Shown here piece by piece: positions 1 through 11,080 of a stretch of 64,000 nt of DNA (position 1 is its first letter; each line of letters begins with the position of its first letter). The DNA is from Sarocladium kiliense (taxonomy: Eukaryota > Ascomycota > Sordariomycetes > Hypocreales > Sarocladiaceae). The notes beneath the pieces are model-generated. The model saw only the letters and a program-made list of their open reading frames with translations. It searched no databases and was not told where the DNA came from. The DNA is taken from the NCBI GenBank assembly GCA_030734395.1, contig JAUZTG010000013.1, positions 305,858-369,857 on the forward strand, read 5' to 3'. The translations under genes and the position numbers were made by a program.

Positions 1-144
1 CGACCAACAGAGCACAACTTGAGGGCCTGGACGAACAAGACTGGTACGCAAGCCATGGGATTGGATAAGCTGGTTGCAAGAGCTGGCGCCGCCCCGGGCG
101 AAATCTCTGCCATTGAGAGTGCGAACAAGATCTTGGGCTTGTGA
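1..144 (+). CDS. 3' end of an unidentified protein (partial)
   Basis: An open frame runs in from the left edge and ends at TGA 142-144, giving the last 47 residues of a protein. The tail ends IESANKILGL and is Ala/Gly-rich. No family motif is recognisable in this short piece, so I assign no function. It is called coding because the frame is open from base 1, the composition is protein-like and it ends just before a non-coding gap. It could also be a chance open frame. Confidence 0.45.
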   Translation, partial: RPTEHNLRAWTNKTGTQAMGLDKLVARAGAAPGEISAIESANKILGL

Positions 145-440
145 AGTCTGGACGGCGAATCACGCATTCTCCTTATATAATATGTAACAGAGCTCACTGC
201 GGGCATCTTCTGCCCAGAACAGCTGGTGTCCATTTTGCACCTGATCTTGATACCATGGACAAGCATGACGCCGTTAGACACTATGCCGCAACCCAGCCTT
301 TGTCCAATCTCTTATGGCAAGATGATTGCGTTTGTGATCTTCCAACATCGGATGCAGAAGTCAAATCTATGCCACCCCGAAGAAGCTCTGTGACCCCCTG
401 GACTGGATCAGGTTCAACATCATCAGTTTAGCAAACATCA
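145..440. other. Intergenic gap between two convergent genes
   Basis: About 300 bp with only a weak open frame (141-431) that resembles no protein. A short direct duplication (acatcatcagtttag) sits at about 417-446. Nothing else is seen. Confidence 0.5.
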
Positions 441-1449
441 TCAGTTTAGCCCAGAAGCCCAAGCCCGGAACTCAGCCACCAAGTCCCGTCCACCCCTGAT
501 CGTCTTGTCGTCGTACTCGTAGTCAGTGACAGCGACACCTCCTTCCAATTGGCATATCGTGAACTCCACCAACTCTGGCGCGTACTTCTCGGGCACCTGT
601 TTTGCCCACCAGGAGGAGAGAGACTCCCTCTGTACCGACGTCACCGTGACCTTCTTCCCCGTGGCAGTCTCTATAGCTGCTCTCACGTCTTCCGAGCTGT
701 ATAGCCGTGGCCCAAAGATCTTGACATCATCGGCTGCAACGGCACCAGCATCATCAAGCAAGATCTTTGCACAATGACTGGCAATGTCGTGGACGCTCAC
801 CTGGGCAGGTGTGAGCAGTGGGGGTATTGCACAAGACCTGAGCTTGGAACGTACCATGGGTATTTGCCAGTCTGCAGGAGAGAGATAGGATTCGAAAGTA
901 TCGGCACCACTTTGTACAGCCATCAGGGCCGGTTTCCAAGTGTTATAGAAGGTGCACGGGCGGATGATGAACGTCCGAGGAGCCACGCCTCGAAGCACAC
1001 TGTCGGTGATAGAGTTGATGCGCAAGATCCCCTGTCGTGTACACAATCCAAGTAAGCATGGCACGTATATAGCACGGTTGATTGGTACTCACAACTCCAT
1101 CAAATTGGGACGCAAGAGCCGATTGAGAGATCAACCTCTTCACGGTTTTGGCGCGCTCGATTGCCTGCTTGACGTTGTTCGCTGCCCGAATCGCAAACTC
1201 ATCAGTGTCGGATCCATCAACGACCATCGGAGGGACGTAGAGGACAGCCTCAGAAGACCCGAAGGAGAGTTCTCCGGACCCAACATCCCCACGAACAGCC
1301 GCGAAGCGAGAGTTCTTCCTGAACTCCTCGGGCGCCTTGTCGACATTCCGGTAGATGGCCCGAATTGTAGGCTGAGAGGGAGAAGCGAGGAGTTTGCGAA
1401 TGGTAGCGTGACCAACGCTACTGGAAGCTGGGACAATAGTGATCTCCAT
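441..1449 (-). CDS. NmrA-like NAD(P)-binding protein (atypical SDR)
   Basis: Two exons, 1449-1093 and 1031-441, joined across a 61-bp GT-AG intron (1032-1092) in phase 0, give 315 residues. The N-terminus reads MEITIVPASSSVGHATIRKL, a degenerate glycine-rich Rossmann turn (the usual GATGxxG has become PASSSVG), followed by an IRAIYR strand typical of the NmrA/HSCARG group. The C-terminal half has the expected dinucleotide-binding/lid layout, including a block reading SVHDIASHCAKILLDD. Family members act as NAD(P) redox sensors or as reductases in secondary metabolism; which applies here is unknown. The start chosen is the ATG directly before the first Rossmann strand; an in-frame ATG at 1509 would add 20 unrelated residues. 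Confidence 0.8.
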
Positions 1450-2050
1450 GATGAATAGGAAGTAGTGAGCAGTGGGTTTGAAGGATACTGGGATTTCACA
1501 TTCCATCACGCCTGGCCACTCAGGGTACTTATACCCGTTGGATCGCTACGCATCTTGCTCGGCGCGAATCTGTAAACCCACATCGCTGATTCTGATTACC
1601 AAGAAGCTGTCCTGAGCAGCTCCGAGTTCTTGTTTATGAACTGGGAATGTCAGCCTCTTGCAGCTCCAAGAGCTAGAAGTATGGATCTTCGCCCAGTGCC
1701 GGATGTGGCCACCAGAATCCTTGTCAGCCATGTGCATGTTTAGCGTCGCGCTTACCATTTTCACCTTGAAGGACCTGGTCATCAGTACCAAAGGAGGGGA
1801 GGGAACCTTGTAAAGTGGACTGGACCATACATAATGGCGTTGTCACATCGACTCGCCAATGCGGTTCCGAGGTCCTGAGAAAATAGAAAGGAGTTGATCG
1901 TTTGAGAATGCTAGGATCCCTGACTGGTGTGCAATAGAGTTGCATTGAAACTCCCACAACTAGCGAGTATCGTGACTATCCTGCCGGCTTTTGCGAGCGG
2001 GCTCTCCTAACCCACGTGAGCCAGGCGAAGCCTTGGTGAGTTCACACTCC
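1450..2050. other. Intergenic region
   Basis: About 600 bp between two minus-strand genes, so it holds the promoter of the NmrA-like gene and the terminator of the amine oxidase. Small frames at 1546-1957 look random. No repeat or RNA gene is seen. Confidence 0.5.
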
Positions 2051-3950
2051 TCATTGCGACTTCTTTGTTCGATCTGTTTCCACTTCCAAGTTATTCCAGC
2101 CATTCCGGATGCTGTACTCCTCCTTTTCAGTCGTGCCATGCAGAGTCTCATATCGGGTCATCTCGCCACAGCCATCCTTCCCGTGCTTCTCAGACACAGC
2201 CTCGAGGCAATCTCCCTGAATGAGGCCCGCTAAACGATTGCCCGCTTCTACACCCTCCAAAAGAGCTCCCTGCATATAGCCAAAGTAGGAGGCGCTTGTG
2301 TGCTCACCAGCAAACCAAAGGCGGTCCACATTCGCTCGCAGGTTTTGGTGCTGCTCCAGTGTGGTTCCAGCTGGCCAGCATGAGAAGGAACCATACGCCC
2401 AGGGTGTTGAACCCCAACGAGGATATTGAAATGCAGTCGGCTCAGGGATCTCGACATCCGGAAACATGTTGCGCAAAACTTCGAGGGCTTCGGCTTGGGC
2501 TTCTTCTTCTTCCATGCGCTCCACACGCAGTGCTTCGCGCTCAGTGACGGTTACAAACATCGCATGTGAACCTGGAAAGAAGCCTTCTTTGTCCAGGGAT
2601 TGCCAGATAGGGTACCAGCCTCGCTGGATTGGATCAGCATATAGGAAGAATTCTGTTTCCTTGGGCCACCATGTCTCGTTGAATTGGAAGAACATCTTGG
2701 TATACGTCCCCATCAAGAAGGACTCAATCGCGACATCCTTCCACTCAGGCAAAGGGGGTTCAAAGGTGACCACCCCTTGTTGCAGAACGCCGAGAGAGAA
2801 GGTGAGAACAGCGTAGTCAGCCTCGACACAGGACCCGTCCTTGTTCGTCACAATAACACCGTCCTTGGAGTAGGAGATTTTGTCGACGATGGTGTTAAGA
2901 AGAAGACGAGGGTCGTCCTTTTCAAGGAACTCGCTCGCTTCGCCCTTGATCCATGTGTTGTGACCACGCTGATCTACTACGAAGTTGTTCTCCTCGCTAA
3001 ACTGCAGGAAGGTGAAGTTGGAAACCGCCGTGTTAAACACAAGAGACGTCTCTTCAGGTGTGTATGCCTGTTCGCCATCATACAGCCACCATTCGACGGC
3101 ATCTGCTGCTTGAGGATACTGGCGCTGCTCTGGTTTCCAATCAACAAGCGCAAGACCCTGGCGCAGCGTACGGTCTTGTATATTGTCGCTGAGAAGCTCG
3201 CCGGCTTCGGACCCTATTCTCTCAAGAGCATCCTCAAAAGCCGTGATCTCGGCAGTAAAGTCGACTTCTCCAGACTCATTGTAGGTCAAGATTGCCTCAA
3301 AATCAGACGGTGTGTTCGTAATGTTCCATTTCTTCTCCTAAGCACAGTGAGTTTGAGCTGGCGGTAATGAAATTGAGGTAGAGGAGCCTGGGAATTGTCC
3401 TACCAGCGTCCAGATGGGATTTTCTGAACATACACAGTGATTAGCAGTGTATGAGACGAAGCTGGAGACCCGACATACCTGGGCCCTCAGCCTTGCCTAA
3501 GCCCTGAACCCAATTGGCGCCATACTCTACGAGGAGCGGCTTTCCATCCTGGCCGCGACCAAAGTTTTCGTGATGGACCCTGCCACCAATCTCATCTTTG
3601 TACTCGACAATGATGAAATCAGTTACGTTTGCATCAGTTAGGGTGCGCTGTGTGAGCCTAATTAGACCACTGCCTTCCTAGACAGAATGTAGTATGATGC
3701 TCCTCACAGCAGCTATAATCCCCGTGATGCCTGCACCACTGCCTCCTATGTTAGTGAACTTCTTATTGTAAGCGACGTCGAAAGCTTACAGAATGGCAAC
3801 TTTAGTCTTCTTGCAGACGACATCATCGTTCTCAGACGATTCGTCCCTAGAACGAGGGACAGCGGCAGTACTACCAATGGCCAACGCCAGGACAATGACA
3901 GCCGTAAACGAGGTGGCCGAAGTCAGCCTGTGAAGAGCGAGTGAGAACAT
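2051..3950 (-). CDS. Flavin amine oxidase, polyamine-oxidase type, secreted
   Basis: Five exons: 3950-3790, 3738-3708, 3647-3479, 3423-3404 and 3337-2051 (introns 51-66 bp), 555 residues. Residues 1 to about 31 form a signal peptide (hydrophobic run TAVIVLALAIGSTAAV). Then comes the FAD-binding Rossmann motif GAGITG at 55-60, an acidic strand end and IGGRV, then LVEYGANWVQG, the FAD/substrate block typical of polyamine oxidases. The C-terminal FAD motif LWFAGEHTSASYFGYMQGA is intact. Family members oxidise spermine or spermidine with release of an aldehyde and H2O2. The signal peptide suggests secretion or vacuolar delivery. The tiny 20-bp and 31-bp exons are supported by phase and by recovery of GAGITG and NPIWTL. 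An upstream in-frame ATG at 4007 is less likely because it would mask the signal peptide. Confidence 0.88.
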
Positions 3951-5422
3951 TATCTTATTGGTAGAGGAAGTAGGTTGCCAACCGAAAGCTCCAAAAGAGA
4001 GGATCATTGCAAGGCTTAAGTAGGAATAACGTGATAGGGAAAATCACATAAGTTTGTAGAATTGACTTCATTCCTGACCGCGACGGGCCGTGTCTTGAAA
4101 CAAGCGTTGATCTTCCGCGTCACTCAACAGGAACCAGTCATTGAGGCTAGAAAGTCCAATTTTAAGACAGACCGCGACTCTTGATTCAGAAGCTTCGCCA
4201 CTATTCTTGGCATACATCTCAAGGAGGAAGCAGTAGGTCTAGGAGTGCGGCCGGAACCCGGTAGTCTGGTGTACCAATGCCTGTTCCCCGTCGACTGGAA
4301 TCGGCCATAGGATACAGGAGTTGGGCATATAGCCTATCATGCTATAACGTCCATCATCCTTTGCCCATTCGCTAACCTGAGTATCTGATTACAATGTCGT
4401 GGAGTTCACAGCCGAGGGCGCTGCAATGTGCTTCTATTGTGAGACTGGCTGAGGCAACTGCGCATCAGAGCTCAGCTGAAACTGAGACCGTGGTCAGGTT
4501 TGCAGCGACGGCGCGGAGAAGCCTGCACTCTGTATGCAGATGGAAATCCCTTTGTCGCGCTGCCTTTGACTCCCGCAAGTACGAACGAGCTCCGCGTGCA
4601 GGTGGAGGTGCTCTTGTACTCATTCATGCGACTTGTGTTGAATGATACACTGTCCGGTGTTCTGAATCAGTTCCGCTGGTCCAGCCCCCCACATCTGGTC
4701 CTTCAGGGATAGGTGGTATGCCCTTCATCGGAGATCTCGAGTTGCCTTACTTTTGAGCTCTCGGGGGCCCTAAGTGAGTCTCACAGCAACGTTTGCAAGC
4801 TTATGCAATACACCACGTCATCTTTGCTCGGTTTTAGGCATCCAGATGAACACTGGCACTGCCATCGAGCACGTGGGGCAAAGCTCGTAGACCCCCGAGC
4901 CCAAGCTAGAGAAGGCCTTCCACTCTGCCCGCTGACTTGGGCCTGATCGGCTGTAGCTTGCGAGGGAGAGCACTGCATAGAAAGTCAGTAGCCAATGCGA
5001 CCGTGGAACGTGGAGAAGGGTGCTTTAGTATGGAGTAACCGCCTCCATCGATGCGAACGAGAGAGCCTGTTGTCCTCTGGCCCACACTGCCAACCATCCG
5101 ATACGCCTAGAAGAGGCTTAGCTTCCGAGCCCATTACGACCGCAGGAGGAAATAACATGTGCTTCGATACATCATGCTTCTGACTCTCCGAGCTGTATTC
5201 CATCGCAAGGTGATAACTGAAAGAGACAAGATTAGCATCTAAGCGCCCATGAGCGTAATGCGCATCTTATATGTATATATATCCTCTGAAGTAGCAGCGC
5301 AATCCAAGCAAAAATATAAATGAGAAAGTGAAGATTGGTTTACGGCTCAGTTTCCCCTTCTCACTTGTTACGCTATCTGCTTATCCAAACTACATCGGTT
5401 GCTGTCCGACTGCAAAGGCAGC
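3951..5422. other. Gene-free region between divergent genes
   Basis: About 1.5 kb separating the amine oxidase and the hydroxylase, which point away from each other. The open frames here (4394-5203) overlap on both strands and show no family motifs. A TATA-like AT run (tatatgtatatatatcc) lies at about 5269-5285, some 140 bp before the hydroxylase start. Nothing else is recognised. Confidence 0.5.
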
Positions 5423-6490
5423 ATGGCTACGAAACCACCAAACCCGAGCGATTCGGTGATCTCAACATGGCGTCAGCAAGACAAAAGGCATTGGACTTGG
5501 CATCACTGGATGATCGAGACTCTCAACATACACCATACAAACATCGACCAGAGCGTCCCGACATACCCAAAAACTAAGAAGCTGCCCTACATGAAGCAGT
5601 GGACACATCATGCATGGGTCCTGTTTTACTCAATCTCTTCGCTGGTCGTCCATCAGGTGTTGCTGGAAATGACAGGCTATAGAATTCCCAGTCGCTGGGT
5701 CATCGGAGCATATTACTTCACTGCTTTTCAGGTCATCTTGACCCAGGAAGTACATATCCTTCGTCGCTTCGCCCATACGTACGGATTTCTGGATGGCGAC
5801 AAACACGAACGAGATGGGGTTCCTGATGTCGGAGTCAGTCGAGCAGTTGCCAGTTTGCTGAAAACATTAGGTTCTCGCACGGCTGTAACTATTTTGCTGA
5901 CATACAACCCATCGGAGACCCCTTTTGATGCCATGGGCAACCTATCTTGGTGGGCTTGGCTGTTCATGAAGATCGCCGCGTATGGAGTTGTGCTTGACTT
6001 CTGGTTTTACTGGTACCACAGAGTTATGCACGAAGTTCCATTTCTCTGGAAGTTCCATCGCAAACACCATCTGATCAAACACCCTGTACCGTTACTAACG
6101 GCATATGCCGATGACGAACAAGAGTTCTTTGACATGGTTGGCGTCCCCTTGATGACCTATTACACATTGTATGTTCTTGGGTGCCGTCTAGGCTTTTATG
6201 ATTGGTGGGTTTGCCACCTCTTCATCGCCTACACCGAAGTTTGGGGCCATAGCGGACTGCGTCTGTATATGGTTCCGCCATCGACAATTGACTGGCTTCT
6301 TCTCTTCTTTGACCTCGACCTTACTATCGAGGACCACGACCTGCACCATCGCAAGGGTTGGAGAAAGAGCCACAACTACTGCAAGCAGACTCGGCTTTGG
6401 GATTACATATTTGGCACAACTACGGGACGCATTGAAGTCGCGAAAGATAACATTGACTTGGGGCATGAGGTGCGCATGCCACTGTTCTGA
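5423..6490 (+). CDS. Sterol desaturase / fatty acid hydroxylase superfamily membrane protein
   Basis: One uninterrupted exon, 355 residues from the ATG in GGCAGCATGG; an in-frame ATG at 5399 would add 8. The three histidine clusters of the di-iron membrane hydroxylases are present: HRVMH at 199-203, HRKHH at 212-216 and HDLHH at 305-309. Hydrophobic segments surround about 60-80, 95-110, 170-195 and 245-265. Known relatives act in the ER on sterols (C-5 desaturase, C-4 methyl oxidase), sphingolipids or plant-wax-like aldehydes. This protein has the general fold but is not obviously ERG3 or ERG25, so the substrate is open. It is single-copy on the plus strand with no evident operon-like partner. 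Confidence 0.85.
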   Translation: MATKPPNPSDSVISTWRQQDKRHWTWHHWMIETLNIHHTNIDQSVPTYPKTKKLPYMKQWTHHAWVLFYSISSLVVHQVLLEMTGYRIPSRWVIGAYYFTAFQVILTQEVHILRRFAHTYGFLDGDKHERDGVPDVGVSRAVASLLKTLGSRTAVTILLTYNPSETPFDAMGNLSWWAWLFMKIAAYGVVLDFWFYWYHRVMHEVPFLWKFHRKHHLIKHPVPLLTAYADDEQEFFDMVGVPLMTYYTLYVLGCRLGFYDWWVCHLFIAYTEVWGHSGLRLYMVPPSTIDWLLLFFDLDLTIEDHDLHHRKGWRKSHNYCKQTRLWDYIFGTTTGRIEVAKDNIDLGHEVRMPLF

Positions 6491-6987
6491 GGTGATTGAG
6501 CATGCAGGGAATTGTTTCTAGAATAGGGTTTCCAAAGACTGCATACCTGGAGCGAGAGAATATCCCCACGGTGGCGAAGATACACTCTCATGGACATAGA
6601 TTGCGAAAATTTCTCCGAGACAACTGAATAACACAACTATACTGATTGTATCTTGATCACGTAGAACCCACTCTTGGACCATTATTGGGGATTTTGAATT
6701 CACTTTTTCGATGCTCAGGTCACAGCCCTCGACAAAATATAGTCCGGAGTTTGAAGTAAGCTCTCATGCCCGAAGAGGCCTTGGGCGGACAAGAGCATTG
6801 AGACGCCGTCTCACATCTCAAGTCAAAGTGCCCGCTTCGATGTGCTGAACGTGGGCTCAGTTTGTTACTTAGGAGGCCGGACACTACGACTTTAAGAAAA
6901 TTGGGAGAGGTGCGATTCGGTTACAAGGGCAATGTTCATTTTAGCTAGGCATTGTCCTAACGTCAAGTAGATGGCCAGCTGTGCTCG
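6491..6987. other. Intergenic region between convergent genes
   Basis: About 500 bp between the stop codons of the hydroxylase and the calcium pump, so it should hold both 3' UTRs. AATAAC and similar A-rich elements are present, but no gene or repeat is seen. Confidence 0.45.
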
Positions 6988-9900
6988 TCAAGCCTTCTCA
7001 CTTGGTGGGCTTACGGTCACAAACGTCAGTCCGTGAGCCGGGACATTGTCTTCCTCTCCACCCGTGTCCAGCGATCCAGCTTTGGCAGACTTGCCCCGAA
7101 ACAGACGGCCGAATCCGCCAAATGTTCTAGCCATGAATCTGTAGGAGATAACAAATGGAGGAGAAACGAAACGGACAATGGCAGCGAACCACTCGTCCGG
7201 AAAGATCCGGACAAGAACCCCCCATGGCAGACTGAATGCTGCCACAAGGATCGAAATAGCCCATTGCGGGCCATCGAGACCATCGGGATCAATGTGAAAG
7301 ACTCGGTCGCCGATGCAAACAATAGCAACCTGCAAGCCAATCATGATGAGGTTGATGAAGATGAAGAACCAGTTCCGGTGAATTCCAGCGAAGACATTGA
7401 ACTTGTTGTCGAGACGACGGCAGTTGAGCTCATTGAAGATCTGCATCCAAACAAAAACGTTGAAGATGATCGTGTCGAGCTGGAGCTTCTCGCTCTCAAC
7501 AGAGGAGTCGTAACCTAAAATCGCGCTACCTGCGAAGTAAAGAACCAGTACAACAACAAGCTGGATAATGGATTGTCCGATGATCATTTTCCACATCTTC
7601 AGAACATGATTAGTTCTCAATTTCCGGGAAACGTTGCTCTCATTAGCAGACTTACATTCATGGTGATGAGCGGGGCGGACTTTGGCTGGGGAGGCCGATC
7701 AAGGATGGCATCCGTCGGGGGGTCCGTTGCTAGAGCAAGAGCAGCCATTGTATCCATGATCAGGTTGATCTAAGAATTACATCAGTACATGCATGCAAAC
7801 CCCACGTAAGAATGTCAATGTCTCTTACCCAGAGGAGCTGCACAGCCTTGAGCACAGGCTCCATATCGTCATTATACATCGACGTAACGAATGACAAAAT
7901 CACAGCAGTGATGTTGACTGTGATTTGGAACTATTTGCAAGTTAGCTGGAACTTTCAGGGCCAGTCAAGCTTCGCTGTGACCACGTGAGCGGGACATCTC
8001 ATACTTGAAGGAACTTCTGAACCGCATCATTAACTGCACGTCCCCACTTCAAGGCAGTGACAATCGAGGTGAAGTTGTCGTCCATGAGAATGATTTCAGA
8101 TGCCTCTTTGGCCACTTCAGTTCCGGAGATGCCCATAGAAAATCCCACATCAGCAGCCTTGAGGGCTGGTGCGTCATTAGTACCGTCACCAGTAACAGCA
8201 ACAGTCTCGCCGATGGCTTTCAGGCGCGTAACCAGAATACGTTTATCTTCTGGTGACGAACGAGCAAGAACCTGGAGACGTGGAATTATCCCATCAAGTT
8301 CCGTCTCGGATAGGCGGCGGAATTCTGGGCCTTCCAGAACAATTCCGTCCGTCAAAATACCACACTCGGTAGCAATCGCTCGGGCGGTAACGACATTGTC
8401 TCCTGTCACCATGCGGGTGGTGATACCGGCACGTCTAGCGTTTTGGACAGCCTCAGGAACCCCAGGGCGGACTGGATCCTGGATGCCAACAACCCCGATG
8501 AGTGTCATGTCGCTCAGTGCCTTTAGGTCAGGGACGTCGCTGCAGTCCTTGAAAGCAAGACTGATCGTTCGAAGAGACTTGCGTGCGTATTCGTTGATGG
8601 CGTCTTCCGTGCCCACGCGATTGAGAGTAACCCTTTCACCGCCGGTCATGTCTAGCTGTTCTGAGCAGAACCCGAGGACAATCTCAGCAGCACCCTTCAC
8701 GAGGACCCTGTAGCCCGAGGGAATCTGGACGACAGTAGCCATATATTTTCGAGCCGAGTCGAAGGGCATAATGTTGACGACTTGATCGTTGGCTCGAACT
8801 TCTGCCACATCTTGCATGCCGAGATGGTCTTTCGCGAGTTGCAGCATTGCAGTTTCCGTTTTCGAGCCGATAAATGTCGGAATATTGTCTTGCTCTCCTT
8901 CGAATGCGGTCGAATTAATTGCAATAGACTGTATGAGAAGCTTCTTCGTATAGTCAGAGAGACTGGAAGCCCAAGTGGAAATGTTGGTCGTGAAGCTAGA
9001 AGCACCAAAACAGCCAGCGACAACAGTCATTTTATTTGTGGTCTGTTGATGATGGTTAGCAAATATGACTCAGTTGTATTGTCCCAAATGACGCACCAAT
9101 GTTCCTGTCTTATCTGAACAGATACACGTAGCGTTGCCCATCGTCTCGCAGGCCCGGAGAACGCGAACGAGATTGTTCTCCTTGAGCAGACGTGACGTGG
9201 CAAACGCGAGTGCTAGAGTTATTGCAAGGGGCAGTCCCTCTGGAACGGCAACGGCAATAATGGCGATAGCAACAACCAAGAGGTCGACAAATGTAGAGGC
9301 CTTGTCCTCGGGTGACCTAGGGTCATCTGGAAGGGTAGCGCAGAAGCGGAAAAGGAGGATGAAGAACATCAAGACAGAAGCACCGCCTCCAAGCTTAGCG
9401 ATTGCGACCGCAAGACGTTCGAGCTTCTTCTGCAATGGCGTCGACTCGATATCACTCCGCACTGCCATCATGATCTTTCCAAAGCTACTATGTGTTCCAA
9501 CAGATGTGCAGAGGAATGTACCCATGCCTAAATATCAATCAGCTCTCATCCTTCGAGGTGCTCAGTCAGTCCAAAGTCTCACCTTCCGTGACTCTAGAGC
9601 CAGAAATGATAAAGGGATCCAAGTGGTCGTTATCCTCAGAGTGCGAAGCTGTGAAGACCTCGGCACCACCAGTCTTGAGAAGCGCATCAGACTCGCCCGT
9701 GGCAGAGGACTCATCGCAGGTGACGTTGTGACCACCGATGAAAATACCATCCACAGGAACCACATCGCCCGGCTCAAGGTACAAGACATCCCCGACGAGC
9801 AGATCATTGACATTGATGAGCATGGACTTGCCAGACCGTATAACCTTGACATCACGGTCATCTCTCTTGGTATTGAGCTTGACAAAGGCCTTCTCTTTCT

Positions 9901-10540
9901 GCCAGTCGTTATGGGACGCAACGACGACGACGATAAGAACAGCGGCTAGAATAGCGACGCCCTCAACCCAATCAATGGGTGAAGGGTCGCCCTCTCCTCT
10001 GGGAACACCGAAGGTTTTGTATAGACCCAAAGCGAGGGAGATGACACCCGCCACTGTCAAGAGAAGGAGGACAGCCTCCTGAAAAGTGATCCAGGCGAGT
10101 CTCCATATTGACTTGGGCTTTCTTGGAGGGAGCTGATTTCGTCCGAAAACACGAGACCTAGGGGCAATTGGTCCCTTTGAAGTTCGCAAATTGGTATCGG
10201 CTTCATCAACACTGAGTCCAGACTTGATATCAACCTGAAGGCCACGTGCGAGACCGTCGAGCCCTCCCAGAGCACGGAGGGCATCAAGTGATTTGGGATT
10301 CAGAAGCTTATTAAGCTGACCGGGACTGAATCCGTAAGGGTTGTCTGCGACATGAAAATCGGCTTCGGTTCCTGGATCCGGTTTCAGAGCTTCCTTTAGG
10401 TCGACATCGGCAAAGCTCGGCGCGGCAGTGGTTGTGCTGGTGATGAAGGATGGCTCGACGGACAGAGTTGAGGCAGCTTCACTTAGAGCTCGTTCCCGAG
10501 GACTCAACAGCGCTTTTGGGTCCAAAAGATTGCCAGACAT
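6988..10540 (-). CDS. P-type calcium ATPase, PMCA/Pmc1 group
   Basis: Six exons: 10540-9583, 9527-9097, 9042-8005, 7930-7829, 7769-7656 and 7596-6988, all phases consistent, 1083 residues. Landmarks in order: an N-terminal cytosolic region of about 150 residues; the first transmembrane pair; the actuator motif TGES; PEGLPLAITLALA in M4; the phosphorylation site DKTGTL with Asp458, which spans the second exon junction; KGAAE in the nucleotide domain; RMVTGDN; GDGTNDAP; and a set of C-terminal membrane helices. This matches the vacuolar/plasma-membrane Ca2+ pumps (yeast Pmc1-like), which clear cytosolic calcium and are calcineurin-regulated in fungi. The C-terminal tail is short, so a classic calmodulin-binding domain is not evident. 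Confidence 0.93.
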
Positions 10541-11080
10541 GGTTCACTGTAGGCTCTGAAGCGTGCAGATTTGCGAGAGCAAAGCATAGTCCCAGCCAAA
10601 GAAGGGGAAATCATGGCAAATATATTAGCTCAAGGGCTTTTCTGTTCTTCTCTACCCTCCCCCTCTTCCCCCCCTCCCGAGAGCGGAGGAAAAAAGCTAT
10701 GGCGAACTCGCCTACGTCCAGACCGCAACTCAAGCTTGTTCTCATTCAAATTGGGCCTTAGCGAGGGCGGTGATCAGATTAACGGGCCTCCCTCGGATCT
10801 GATAAGACCAATAAGCTACGTTAAGCTTCCTGCGGGACGGCGACGGAAAAGAACTTGTCCGCTTACATAAGAGGAGAACCATTCTCCGTTCCACCTCAGC
10901 TGCACCATGATCCAATCATCCCGCTTGTATCCCTGCGTCTTACCAATGCACTGCCTCAATTAGTTCTCCGCTCTGGAGCTGGTGTCTTTGTTCCTGGGGG
11001 TGTTTTCCTTCCACCGTTGATGTTTCGAATTTCCGGCAGTCCGATTACATGAGCGGCATCACCACCATGCCGCCGCTGCA
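10541..11080. other. Divergent promoter region (Ca2+ ATPase / Zn2Cys6 gene)
   Basis: About 540 bp between two divergent genes. A pyrimidine-rich stretch on the plus strand at about 10,640-10,680 (GA-rich on the coding strand of the pump) is typical of fungal core promoters. CCAAT is visible near 10,808. No other feature is recognised. Confidence 0.5.

Noticed and set aside
1546..1957. Minus-strand frames between the first two genes
   Set aside because: Overlapping short frames with no homology signals.
2214..2221. CCTCGAGG (also near 14,914) as further cluster palindromes
   Set aside because: These lack the 3-bp spacer and lie in unrelated genes.
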